A program made the position numbers and the translations under genes. This document shows, in pieces, positions 1 to 8,490 of a stretch of DNA of 25,637 bases (its first letter is position 1; every line of letters begins with the position of its first letter). The notes under the pieces were generated by a model. It saw only the letters and a program-made list of their open reading frames with translations. It ran no database searches and was not told the origin of the DNA. The DNA is taken from the IMG/VR virus record IMGVR_UViG_3300037558_000322, positions 1 through 25,637 of that record; one strand, written 5' to 3'. This DNA is from a virus.

Positions 1-129
1 GTATGCGTCCCACCGTATATACAGATATGCACCTGCCATGAGGAGCGCCCCCAGGACATACGGTAAAACGCGGGCAATGACAACCCCAGCGCGTGTTCCG
101 AACCATTTTATGAGTAGACCTGCTAACAT
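1..129 (-). CDS. Partial small membrane protein, possible inner-membrane spanin
   Basis: The first 43 codons are visible and the gene runs off the left edge. The start is supported by a strong GGGAGGT ribosome site 3-4 bases upstream. The protein opens MLAGLLIKWFGTRAG, followed by a hydrophobic stretch at about residues 16-38 and then IRWDAY, so it looks like an N-terminally anchored protein with the rest outside the visible part. A short anchor followed by a soluble tail, directly after a holin-like gene, is the usual layout of Rz-type spanins, which fuse inner and outer membranes at lysis. The diagnostic periplasmic coiled coil lies outside the window, so the spanin call is an inference from context; another small membrane protein is equally possible. 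Confidence 0.5.
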   Translation of the reverse strand, partial: MLAGLLIKWFGTRAGVVIARVLPYVLGALLMAGAYLYIRWDAY

Positions 130-284
130 GCGACCTCCCTGGACGTGCTGGTGCCGGGGCAATGGGTAACAGCACAGCCAGCGCCGCCACAGGACGCGTC
201 AGAGGGCCGCTTGTGCTGCCCTTGGGCTACCTTACCACCCGCCAACCATTGCGGGCGTCCCTGGACGTCCCTATGCGTCGTCAT
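123..284 (-). CDS. Doubtful 53-residue ORF between holin-like and spanin-like genes
   Basis: An ATG overlaps the end of the holin-like gene and has GGGGAG upstream. The frame ends inside the first codons of the next gene, so the spacing would suit translational coupling. The product is polar with four cysteines, no membrane segment and no lipobox that I recognise, and it matches no family I know. The stretch is also flanked by an 11-base direct repeat, so it may be an inserted or duplicated spacer that happens to stay open. I list it because it would fill the only gap between the two lysis-type genes, but coding is not established. Confidence 0.2.
   Translation of the reverse strand: MTTHRDVQGRPQWLAGGKVAQGQHKRPSDASCGGAGCAVTHCPGTSTSREVAC
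136..268. repeat. 11-bp direct repeat around a 111-bp spacer
   Basis: TCCCTGGACGT occurs at 136-146 and again at 258-268. The right copy lies directly after the stop of the holin-like gene, and the left copy carries the ribosome site of the next gene. On the minus strand the two contexts also share a degenerate purine box followed by CGC and ATG, so the repeat may be a duplicated start region. Confidence 0.55.
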
Positions 285-510
285 TACGCATTCTCCCCTG
301 CTCATAACTTGCTGCGACATAGTAACCTAGGATCAGGGTCGACCATAGACCTGTCGCCGTTGTGATGAGCCAGCGAAGATCGCTGAGTCGTTGTGTCATC
401 TCAGCACTGTATAGCCCAAGGAGAACCAGCAGTATCAAGGTTCCAGACATCAGAATGAAACTGGTCTTGGCGATCTTGCGTCGGTGTTGAAATCTAGCTT
501 CTACGTTCAT
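271..510 (-). CDS. Holin candidate, 79 residues, two membrane segments
   Basis: The small protein has a basic N-terminus (residues 1-15, several Arg/Lys), a first hydrophobic segment at about 17-35, a short polar turn with RLSDLRW, a second hydrophobic segment at about 47-68 and a polar acidic tail ending NDDA. Two segments with both ends probably cytoplasmic is the class II holin layout. Its place, after the last tail gene and before another membrane protein, supports a role in making holes in the inner membrane at lysis. The start overlaps the stop of the tip gene (TGATG), with GGGAG about nine bases upstream. No endolysin is visible in the window. Other small phage membrane proteins look alike, so the function is inferred from topology and position. 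Confidence 0.6.
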   Translation of the reverse strand: MNVEARFQHRRKIAKTSFILMSGTLILLVLLGLYSAEMTQRLSDLRWLITTATGLWSTLILGYYVAASYEQGRMRNDDA

Positions 511-3500
511 CAGAATTCACTCCCGTTTGCGATCATCGTGCCAGCATAGAGAGCCTTACCCTTGTAGATCTTGACTTCGTCAATCCAACCATTGAACAAA
601 AGCGATGAACCACCAGCAGCACCGATGCGAAGCAGATCAGTGGAGTTATGTAGGGTGCGAACAGTTGTTCCTGTTGCGACCACCACACCGTCTACATAGA
701 GACGATAGGTTGTTCCATCAAATTCACCAGTGATATGATACCAAGTGTTGACAGTCGGGGTCCATGTGTATGGAGTTACGAGTTCAACAACAGTAGAGCC
801 ATTCTCCGAACCAACGAGACGTAGATCAGAACCGTCCCAGTATAGACCCCAAGATCTCTGGTTTCCACCTGTTGAATAATTCGCCAGAAGCCATGTGGCA
901 GCAGCAACAGAGTTCCAGCGGAAGTGACCTTCGACAGTGAAACTATCATTACCGAATTGCCAGTCAGCGTCGTTGGGCAAAGTTACTTGGTCGCCAGTTC
1001 CATCGAGCAGAAGGGAAGTGCTGCCGAACTTCTTCTGAGCATCGTCAAGCTGCGCGTTGCCAACGAAAGTGAACGATCGCTTGTTATAGCTGCGCTCGGT
1101 GTAAGCCGTGGCGGCATCAGCACCTTCGAAGCTGGCCCATAGTTTCTTCTGTGAATTAACGGCGCTTGCGACTTGCGGGCTGCGAACACCCCAGACAAAA
1201 GTGAGAGTCTGCTCCTGACGAACACAGATTATATTCCACCCAAAGGTGACAGGTTGTGTAGCGAAAGTCTGGCGCGACCCCCATGCGTTATTAGAAGTCG
1301 TGTTGGCATACCCTACGAAGTTACCATTGAGATAAACCCCGATTTCATCTACGAAGTCAACATCGTAGAACTCGAAGCTGAGATCAACGTCTGTCAGTGT
1401 TTCATCGTCAACGTAGAATGCAAGATAGACTTCATGATCTGGATTGAGAGCACTCGCAGGGTATGCACCACCCTGAGCCCACTCGGTCGTTGATGGGACC
1501 GCATCGTTAATGAGAATAGTTTCACGCGACAGTGCTTCTTTCATCATTGCGTTCATGAAAGAAGTTGCTTGTGTTCCGGTGAACAGTGTTTTCTCTGCGA
1601 TGCCAAACTCGAAGATTTCATGTTTGAACGGCAGGGCTTGGTCAGTTCTGTTGCCGACTTCAAGTGCCTTGAGTTCCACACCAGAGAAATCAAGAATACT
1701 GCTATCGGAGACGGTCCAGTCCAAGCTAGTCCCGATAACTTTCGCACCAGAATAGTCTGGAATATACATGCCGAGATTACTGGCATCTTGTTCGCCGTAG
1801 ACGATCATTCCACGAAGCTGGAGATTACCATTAACGTAGAAAGGATCTCTTTCGTTCCAGGTGCTGACGACAGCATTGGTGGAGTTTTGATGAACGAACC
1901 CAGTATGAGCGAATGGCGTCAAAGCAGGGTTTTCACCAACATCATGGGTGATGCTGAGAAGATATTCATTATTCCCAGAAGGATTATTAGTTCTGTAGAA
2001 ACCGATCCACATCATCGGCCTGTCAATGGCGTGTGCATTGGGCGAGGCAGAGTTGAACGTCGGCCCACGCAGGATATCGTCAACACCGTCCCACGACATA
2101 GCGTAGTCACCATTGCGGAACGGGTGAGCGCCCAAGAGAGGCTGGTCTGCATTGGTCGGAGCCGTGACGTCCAAGCCTTCTCCAGACTGGTCATACACAG
2201 TGACGATATACGGGTTGCCAGTTACGGTGAACGAAGCCAGCGCACCGATCTCATTCTGGCCGACATCTTGCTCACTATCATCGAAATCATCACGGATGCG
2301 GATCAGAGGTCCAGTGTAATCGGAGACGCGACGACGCAGACCGTAAACGCCTTTCAGATTTAGAGGAGAGAACTCACCATAAGTGTCCCAGAGATCTGCG
2401 AACGCAATCAGGATTACCTGATCAAAGGTAACAGGTAGGAAGGCATAGTCAACATTGCTGACATCAGCAATAGGAGCATCATAATCCCATTGTGCGATCA
2501 GCCTGATTTCTCCAGGTCCAGTTAGACTAGTTGCTGAGAAGTTGATGTTGATTGGAGAACCAGCATTGTCAACAGAACCAAGAGCAGGAACGAGAATTCC
2601 ATTGTTGTAGACTTGAACATCATAGTTCTCAGCAAGAGCATCAGAGATATTTGGAACCTGATCAGGATCAGTCTCGATGGCGATCTCAGAAGCTTCTCTG
2701 TTAGAGCGTGCGAAAGTAAGATCAACAGCACCAGTCGAGTTATTGATAATGATGTTTGTGCGATTGCCGTCAAGTTGAAGGTTACGAACACGCTGCGGGC
2801 GACGCGCCCACCGAGCCATCAACTGACTTGCCTCAACGATTGCAGCTTCGTCTATTGCTTCCGGACCGACGCGATCCAGCAGCTTGTAGTAAAGAGTATC
2901 ATCTTCAGCCAGATCGTCCAGGGTGCCGAGACCATATAGATCTGGAGTAAGCTGATAGAAACGAGTTCCGATAGGATGCGTCTTGGGCGAAGTTCCAAGC
3001 AGGCCACGGTAGATATTCGAGAAAGTGTAGCTGCCATTCCCATTGTCGATGAACCCACGGAAAGCCATGAACTCTCCGTTACCGTAGAGCAAACCGACTT
3101 CGCCTTGCTTTGCTTCTGCTTCGCTGCCAGCCGCAACAAAGTTCTCAGCATTGTAGGTGTTGATCAGAGTGAAACCGTCAACAGTGTCGTAACCATTCGA
3201 GAACCCGGATAGTCTGTCATAGCCCGAGAGGAGTGTGCCGCTTGCAGGATAAGAAACTTGCTGAGGCTCACGAACATCGAGATCACCGCTAACGTCTCCA
3301 GCAAGCAAATCAAAACCAGAAGACGCGGTGCTAGGCGGGATCGCCATTGGGATCACACCAGCGTTACCATCAGGGATCGGGAATTGCAGACGGTTCATGA
3401 AGAACCGTGGCATTTCGATAATATCGGAGACAGCGATGGGCTGAGGATCGACAATCGGCGCGACCCACCCACTGTCCGGAGGCGGCAAGAATACGACAGT

Positions 3501-4889
3501 ATCAAGAGCGAAGTTGTCCTGAAGGCAGCGAATGACCAGCTTGCCATCGAGCAGCGAACCGAAGTCGAACTCCTGAACTCGCATTACAAGTTCGCTGATG
3601 CCGTAGTCAGCCCAAGAGACCTTGAACACGTCACCGGGTCGAAGAGTATTGGCGTTCCGGTTCATTTGCAGCGTCATGCGGAACAGAGGCACTGAAAGTT
3701 GAGCACGCTCACGGGAGGCCAGCTTGTTCGCCAAGTTCTTATCGTAGCAGAATGGCATCGCAATCGTAGTGCTGCGAAGCCGCCCGACCATGCCAGCAGT
3801 CGCCATGTCCTGAGAAATAGCTACCGCGTCACTGTCCTTGTCGCGCTGCGGGAAGCTGATCTTTACTTGAGCCATGACTTCGTCCCAACCAGAGCGGGAG
3901 AAGTTTTCGATCTTGATGATGTCAGTCTCATCATAGATATCGAGTAGATCGACATCATAGTCATCACGAATGAGCTTGAAGATGATACGACCAGTGGCCG
4001 GATCTTGATAAGCAACACCGTCGATCTGACGCAGGATCTCTTCTACGACTTTCTTACCAGTTGCCTCGGCTGTAACCTGAACCGAAACACCATTACCTTC
4101 GTCATATAGAACTTGACCAATAGCCTGAAGTGAGGCGATATCAATCAAGGATGGTGCGATACCCAAGCCGCGCCAGTTATCGGTCATGATTTGATACAAA
4201 GCCTCTGCCGGGTTCATATCATCGCCGATGCGACCGTTGTTCACCAAGCCAAGGCCGTTCGTGTAGCATTCCAGAACGAACGCCATTTTCCGCAACTGAG
4301 CACTTTCACCAAGCTCACCGTCAAGGGAGATATGGGCTGTGCCGAGCATAGCCGGAACATTACCAACGCCGACTTGTCCTTCAATGATTGGGTCAACTGG
4401 CTGCTCAGCGATATCAAACGAGCCGGAATAGAAATTCCCGCCCATACTCATTGCTCCGCCTTCTTTGTAACCGCCAAAGCTGATGCCGATGCCACTGACC
4501 GCAGTCACGCCAGCACCGCTCGTCGTGCCAGTCCAAGCGATCTTGTCGTCGACGTAGACTTCTCGCATAACGACACCCGGCCCCATTGCCAGAGCAAGGT
4601 CCATCGTGAGGAAGTAACGGTGAGCGACAGTAACAGTCGTTGAACTGAAAAGGCCAGTCTTGATTTTCTCTCTAATCGGAACAGTTCTGAAATTACCATA
4701 CCAAGTCACGTTCGGAGCGACCATGCGAACCTTACCCAAGATGAGAGGGATAGGTGCATCTTCAGTCGCTCTTGGGAAACTGACATCATCGAGCGTCTGC
4801 GCACGCGCATTCTCAATTTCCGGTTTCGGAGCAAGTAGTGCCACCACGAGGAACGAGATGACGAATAGGGCGAGTGTGAACCAGATCAT
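510..4889 (-). CDS. J-like tail tip protein with lectin-like C-terminal domains
   Basis: This 1459-residue protein is probably the central tip/host-recognition protein. It opens with a hydrophobic segment (about 2-20, ending LLAPKPE) followed by SFPRATEDAPIPLILGKVR, typical of the J-like tail proteins that follow a BR0599-type hub. Residues up to about 550 carry the phage-tail baseplate-like core. Around 846-935 the motifs YTGPLIRIR, EQDVG, VTVYDQSG and WDGVDD resemble the domain often annotated in tail proteins as arabinofuranosidase B-like (GH54). About 1128-1235 is a beta-rich module with LNGNFVGYA. About 1246-1455 is a LamG/concanavalin-like domain with STSLLLDGTGD, TVEGHFRW, YRLYVDGV and GWIDEVKIY. 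The three C-terminal modules suggest glycan binding; I cannot show enzymatic activity. The start overlaps the hub stop by ATGA. Confidence 0.85.
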   Translation of the reverse strand: MIWFTLALFVISFLVVALLAPKPEIENARAQTLDDVSFPRATEDAPIPLILGKVRMVAPNVTWYGNFRTVPIREKIKTGLFSSTTVTVAHRYFLTMDLALAMGPGVVMREVYVDDKIAWTGTTSGAGVTAVSGIGISFGGYKEGGAMSMGGNFYSGSFDIAEQPVDPIIEGQVGVGNVPAMLGTAHISLDGELGESAQLRKMAFVLECYTNGLGLVNNGRIGDDMNPAEALYQIMTDNWRGLGIAPSLIDIASLQAIGQVLYDEGNGVSVQVTAEATGKKVVEEILRQIDGVAYQDPATGRIIFKLIRDDYDVDLLDIYDETDIIKIENFSRSGWDEVMAQVKISFPQRDKDSDAVAISQDMATAGMVGRLRSTTIAMPFCYDKNLANKLASRERAQLSVPLFRMTLQMNRNANTLRPGDVFKVSWADYGISELVMRVQEFDFGSLLDGKLVIRCLQDNFALDTVVFLPPPDSGWVAPIVDPQPIAVSDIIEMPRFFMNRLQFPIPDGNAGVIPMAIPPSTASSGFDLLAGDVSGDLDVREPQQVSYPASGTLLSGYDRLSGFSNGYDTVDGFTLINTYNAENFVAAGSEAEAKQGEVGLLYGNGEFMAFRGFIDNGNGSYTFSNIYRGLLGTSPKTHPIGTRFYQLTPDLYGLGTLDDLAEDDTLYYKLLDRVGPEAIDEAAIVEASQLMARWARRPQRVRNLQLDGNRTNIIINNSTGAVDLTFARSNREASEIAIETDPDQVPNISDALAENYDVQVYNNGILVPALGSVDNAGSPININFSATSLTGPGEIRLIAQWDYDAPIADVSNVDYAFLPVTFDQVILIAFADLWDTYGEFSPLNLKGVYGLRRRVSDYTGPLIRIRDDFDDSEQDVGQNEIGALASFTVTGNPYIVTVYDQSGEGLDVTAPTNADQPLLGAHPFRNGDYAMSWDGVDDILRGPTFNSASPNAHAIDRPMMWIGFYRTNNPSGNNEYLLSITHDVGENPALTPFAHTGFVHQNSTNAVVSTWNERDPFYVNGNLQLRGMIVYGEQDASNLGMYIPDYSGAKVIGTSLDWTVSDSSILDFSGVELKALEVGNRTDQALPFKHEIFEFGIAEKTLFTGTQATSFMNAMMKEALSRETILINDAVPSTTEWAQGGAYPASALNPDHEVYLAFYVDDETLTDVDLSFEFYDVDFVDEIGVYLNGNFVGYANTTSNNAWGSRQTFATQPVTFGWNIICVRQEQTLTFVWGVRSPQVASAVNSQKKLWASFEGADAATAYTERSYNKRSFTFVGNAQLDDAQKKFGSTSLLLDGTGDQVTLPNDADWQFGNDSFTVEGHFRWNSVAAATWLLANYSTGGNQRSWGLYWDGSDLRLVGSENGSTVVELVTPYTWTPTVNTWYHITGEFDGTTYRLYVDGVVVATGTTVRTLHNSTDLLRIGAAGGSSLLFNGWIDEVKIYKGKALYAGTMIANGSEF

Positions 4890-5692
4890 GTCAGAGTGCT
4901 CGTGAATGGGTTGCGGGCCGGAACGATTGGGAAACCACCGAACCTTGCGCCGTTATTGAATTTGTTCTTGCAGTCACCATCGAATGCGTGGTCACAACCC
5001 TTGCGAATTGTAATCGTGTCTCCAACCTGGAGATTTGCAAATGGATAGGTGACAGTGATGTCTGTGCCGATAGTCGACACGACCATGCGTTGTTCGCCAG
5101 CAGGTGAGATGAGCTGACCAGCCACAGCGTCATCAGGTGCCCAAGGATAAGAAGCAAGCGTGATGATGTTTCCAGTGACCTGCGTAACAGTCGTGACGTG
5201 CTGATTAAGAGCAGGATCAACACCGCAACGCTGATCGTAAAGGACATGGTTGCAGGGAGCCTGATAGCGTGGCGTTGGAGCGTTGCCGTTCAGCGCATAG
5301 GACATCAGGGCAGGAACCTTGAGCTTGGCCGTGCGGCCCTCAACGCTGAACCCGGTGACGCGGCCTGCCCATAGTGTGACGCTATCGTTTGGGTCGGTCT
5401 CGTGCGCCCTGATCAGCTCGAAATTCAGATCTGGTGGTGCGTTCTGGTAGGCATACTCTTGAACCATCGGATGATCAAATGGCATGGTGATCTCAAGAGC
5501 ATTCTCTGTTTGCTCCTGAGTTGCGACTTTCAGTTTGTTGCGGTCAATCGCAAGCGGCGTATATATCTGACCACCGGAAATGACCTGCTCACTATAGCTG
5601 GTGAAATAGTAATCGTTGTAGGTTCCGTCGAACTTGTAAAGCTCGATTGGGCGACCTGTCGTTAGACCCGTTTCGTCATCTTGATATGCCAT
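4886..5692 (-). CDS. Tail hub protein, BR0599/DUF2163 type, with four-cysteine cluster
   Basis: This 268-residue protein resembles the hub proteins of gene transfer agents and related siphoviruses, functionally like lambda gpL, which link the distal tail ring to the tip. The N-terminal part has the DUF2163-like pattern (IELYKFDG, FTSYSEQV, YTPLAIDR, ITMPFDHP). The C-terminal part has C147 and C156 in PCNHVLYDQRCG, and C233 and C241 in GCDHAFDGDC, followed by KFNNGARFGGFP. Lambda gpL holds an iron-sulfur cluster with four cysteines in two pairs of similar spacing, so a cluster here is a fair inference. The gene follows the distal-tail-like gene directly (its ATG follows the TAA by no spacer) and overlaps the tip gene. 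Confidence 0.85.
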   Translation of the reverse strand: MAYQDDETGLTTGRPIELYKFDGTYNDYYFTSYSEQVISGGQIYTPLAIDRNKLKVATQEQTENALEITMPFDHPMVQEYAYQNAPPDLNFELIRAHETDPNDSVTLWAGRVTGFSVEGRTAKLKVPALMSYALNGNAPTPRYQAPCNHVLYDQRCGVDPALNQHVTTVTQVTGNIITLASYPWAPDDAVAGQLISPAGEQRMVVSTIGTDITVTYPFANLQVGDTITIRKGCDHAFDGDCKNKFNNGARFGGFPIVPARNPFTSTLT

Positions 5693-7405
5693 TTATTCGT
5701 CCGAGCTGAAGACACCAAAGCTGACCTCACTGTAGTTGGCAAAGTGTCTAAAGGCAACCCGGTCTGATGCCTTCCACTTCATGAGGAAGCTGATGTATTT
5801 GATCTGATCTGTCTCATCAGTATCGGGGATAGCTGGTGAGAACTGGACAGTGCAGGATCCGTCTGGGTTTGTCGTCGCGTTGTTGACTACATGCTGCGTG
5901 GTGGTTCCATTCGGATATTCGATCTGAATGCGTTTCCACGTATCGTAAGCGTAATAAAGTCCAGGATAGTAGTCCTCGTTTACGTCAATAGTGGAGAGAG
6001 CACGAACACTCGCATTTGGATTTACTGGTGTCAGATCAGGGAAGAAAGTCGAGAGCAAGAATGATTTCTGCCCACCACGAACAGTATCAAATAGCGAGCG
6101 CCAGTAATCCATCTCATCAGGATCAGCAATACGCTGAATGAGAAACTTGCGATTTCCGCTGATCTTCGGGTGCAGCCAAGAGCTATTCAGATCACGAGCA
6201 CCAGTTTCGTTGTCTAGGATCTCTCGCTCATAGTTGAACTTTTCATCAGCATTGATAAGAGGACGACGATTGATAAACGGTAGTCCATCAAAAGTGTCAA
6301 TCGTGCGAGTAGCATTAGGCCGGAGTAGAGAACTCTCTTCAAAGCTATCTGCATTGACTTGTAGTTCACCAGTGACATTTCGCATATCGATGCCGCTACC
6401 GTCATTGACGATAGCATTGATAGCTGGGGCAGCAACCCAATGATCATCGATGTCAAACGACAGGGCCGACTTGAGAGTGATGCCATCAAGATCAATTGTA
6501 TCGATCCTACTGATGATTAGATCTTCAGTAGTTGGATTGACGATAATTGCAAAGTCCCCAGCACGCATGTTCGACTGGGCATTGTCCAGGAATACTTTGA
6601 AATCACCGATAGAAGCTGGACGATCAATGTTCACCGAATACTGATACATCGGCACAAGAGATTGCACCGTGATGTTCTTGCGAACGACGTTGTATTGAGT
6701 GCGACGCTGGCGCAAGTCGATAATTTCGAAAGTGAACTGCTGCTTGATGCGCGGATATCGACGAAGCGCGATACGCTGCTCAACGCCTTTGTGAGTGGTG
6801 AGAACATCTGTCTTGAACTCCCAGAACTCTTTGATCGGAACATCAGGTATCAGATTGAACGTGTCTGAGATCGCGGCGATAACGTCTAGGAAACCACTGG
6901 TATTCTCTGTAACGAATTGAACAGTTGCTTCGATGCTAGGCTCACCAGCAGCGATTTGCATGTTGACAGTGCGAAGCTGGAAATCATTGATCACAGAACC
7001 GATAGAGATATCAAATGAAAGCACCGAGCTTCCGTTAACCAAGACAGCACTAATCGTCTCTTCATCATACCAAGTATTCCACAATGTGAATGGAATGTCT
7101 GTATTCAACTGAGGATTGTTCAGCTGAAGAAGAGGCGGGATGACCCAAAGACGGAAATGGAAATCATGGTGATGATTGGGCGCAATGTGCCAAGCATAGC
7201 CAGGAAGCCCAGAAGGAGGAGTTCCACCTGAAAGCGGAGTGACTGCTTCAGCTTCAACATCACGAAACATACTGCGAATATTCGCAGCAGCGCCAGGATA
7301 TTGTGGAACAGCGCCGGGTTGCTGCAATACGAGTTGACCCGGCCGAGAAGGAACGGTCGGGTCAATAAATGCTACAGCATCTTCCTCGAACAGGAACCCA
7401 GACAT
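5693..7405 (-). CDS. Putative distal tail protein, 570 residues
   Basis: No catalytic motif is visible. The protein is beta-rich and sits where gene transfer agents and lambda-like tails have the distal tail protein, between tape measure-side genes and the hub. The segment around 390-470 (FLIQRIADPDEMDYWRSLFD, then GGQKSFLLSTFFPDL) resembles the DUF2460/distal-tail theme of a Trp-containing helix followed by a Gly-rich turn and a substrate of beta strands; this is a pattern judgement, not a search. At 570 residues it is far longer than the usual 200-residue distal tail protein, so it may be a fusion of a tail-ring domain with extra beta domains. The start overlaps the previous stop by TAATG. 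Confidence 0.6.
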   Translation of the reverse strand: MSGFLFEEDAVAFIDPTVPSRPGQLVLQQPGAVPQYPGAAANIRSMFRDVEAEAVTPLSGGTPPSGLPGYAWHIAPNHHHDFHFRLWVIPPLLQLNNPQLNTDIPFTLWNTWYDEETISAVLVNGSSVLSFDISIGSVINDFQLRTVNMQIAAGEPSIEATVQFVTENTSGFLDVIAAISDTFNLIPDVPIKEFWEFKTDVLTTHKGVEQRIALRRYPRIKQQFTFEIIDLRQRRTQYNVVRKNITVQSLVPMYQYSVNIDRPASIGDFKVFLDNAQSNMRAGDFAIIVNPTTEDLIISRIDTIDLDGITLKSALSFDIDDHWVAAPAINAIVNDGSGIDMRNVTGELQVNADSFEESSLLRPNATRTIDTFDGLPFINRRPLINADEKFNYEREILDNETGARDLNSSWLHPKISGNRKFLIQRIADPDEMDYWRSLFDTVRGGQKSFLLSTFFPDLTPVNPNASVRALSTIDVNEDYYPGLYYAYDTWKRIQIEYPNGTTTQHVVNNATTNPDGSCTVQFSPAIPDTDETDQIKYISFLMKWKASDRVAFRHFANYSEVSFGVFSSDE

Positions 7406-8490
7406 TAGATCACTTTCTTATATGCGAAACCAAATGGTCCGCTGCTCACCACGGCATCTTGTCCAAGAGTATTCATAGCCTTTTGGCACAGCATTGGGAA
7501 AACGACCCACGTGTCTCCACCATATGTGATCTCATCACCATCTAGCAAGTTCTGCATAGAGCAGACACGGACATTCGGAGCCGATCCAACATTGATGAAA
7601 CGCAAAGTTGAACTGTTGGAAGTCGTATTTGCGATAAGGATCGGCAAGGGTCTGAAGCTGACACCGCCGGAATATGGCTGCGAAACATGATATAGAGCAT
7701 GACTGCTGAATTTGGTATTGTAAGTTCCAATATCAACGAAGTCTGTTACATGAATTTCTGTGCTGGAGCTATTTGGTCCATAGGTATCAAGAAGACGAGA
7801 CTCATCATAGCTGGTATCAGCGGCAGGCCAGATCGGCAGAGCAGGAAACGGCGAGTTAGTCGGATCAACAATATATTGAAAATTGTTGTAAGTGAGTCTG
7901 CTCGTGTAACTGTAACCCAAACGGCCAGTGAAATGCCGATAGATAGACTGATAGTTCCCGGCATTCCAGTCGTCAGCAAAGTTCTCGTCACTGCTCACTC
8001 CAGCAGCGAAACCACGACAAGGATGTGCGCTCGCATATGCGAGACCGCCATAAGTCATACCGTGCTTGTTGAGTTCCCCAAAGGAGAAGTGGCCGAACAC
8101 TTTCGCATCGACGCCGTTGCTGAACTGCACGACAACATTGATGTGATCACCAATGCTGGGATCAGAGAAGATGTGCCACGTATCGATCGTGTATTCCATA
8201 TTCGGGAAACTGGCAGAAGTCGCTGTGCTGGCAGCATTTGCAGTCGCAGCAGCAGGAGTTTCCCCTACAGCGAGTCTGATCCAGCGTGTAGTCTTGGGTG
8301 ATCCACCGCCGCCAGTGTAATCTGTATTCGAGACAGTAAAAGTGGACCAGTCAACACCCCTGACATTTCCTTTGCTGATAGGCCAGCCAGTGCCAACACC
8401 ACCAGCCTCTACCCAGCCATCAGCAACCGCATGTGCGAGGACAGCGGCCATCAAGGCATTGTAATCGCCGGAACCTGTTGAATAAGCCAT
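7405..8490 (-). CDS. Minor tail protein, paralogue of the gene upstream (361 residues)
   Basis: The N-terminus (YNALMAAVLAHAVADGWVEAGG) repeats the theme of the neighbouring 483-residue protein (SELLAAINTLVTANGWTKLRG). The C-terminal module also corresponds: a PLPILIAN stretch, a GSAPNVRVCSM strand, a GGDTWVVFP strand and a final FGFAYKKV, against PLYPAIAV, GAMQGVYV, NYRAFPN and WFLVRED next door. In between the chains differ, and this one lacks the discoidin-like domain. Proteins with this opening and ending are common among tail-associated genes of phages of Proteobacteria; their exact role is not known to me. Position before the distal tail and hub genes suggests a virion tip or side-fibre component. 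TAATG overlap on both sides indicates tight co-translation. Confidence 0.6.
   Translation of the reverse strand: MAYSTGSGDYNALMAAVLAHAVADGWVEAGGVGTGWPISKGNVRGVDWSTFTVSNTDYTGGGGSPKTTRWIRLAVGETPAAATANAASTATSASFPNMEYTIDTWHIFSDPSIGDHINVVVQFSNGVDAKVFGHFSFGELNKHGMTYGGLAYASAHPCRGFAAGVSSDENFADDWNAGNYQSIYRHFTGRLGYSYTSRLTYNNFQYIVDPTNSPFPALPIWPAADTSYDESRLLDTYGPNSSSTEIHVTDFVDIGTYNTKFSSHALYHVSQPYSGGVSFRPLPILIANTTSNSSTLRFINVGSAPNVRVCSMQNLLDGDEITYGGDTWVVFPMLCQKAMNTLGQDAVVSSGPFGFAYKKVI

Noticed and set aside
1-220. Nested third-frame stretch with a signal-like LAVLLPIAPAPA, considered as an Rz1-like outer-membrane spanin
   Set aside because: No cysteine lipobox after the hydrophobic part, no ribosome site, and only a CTG or GTG start.
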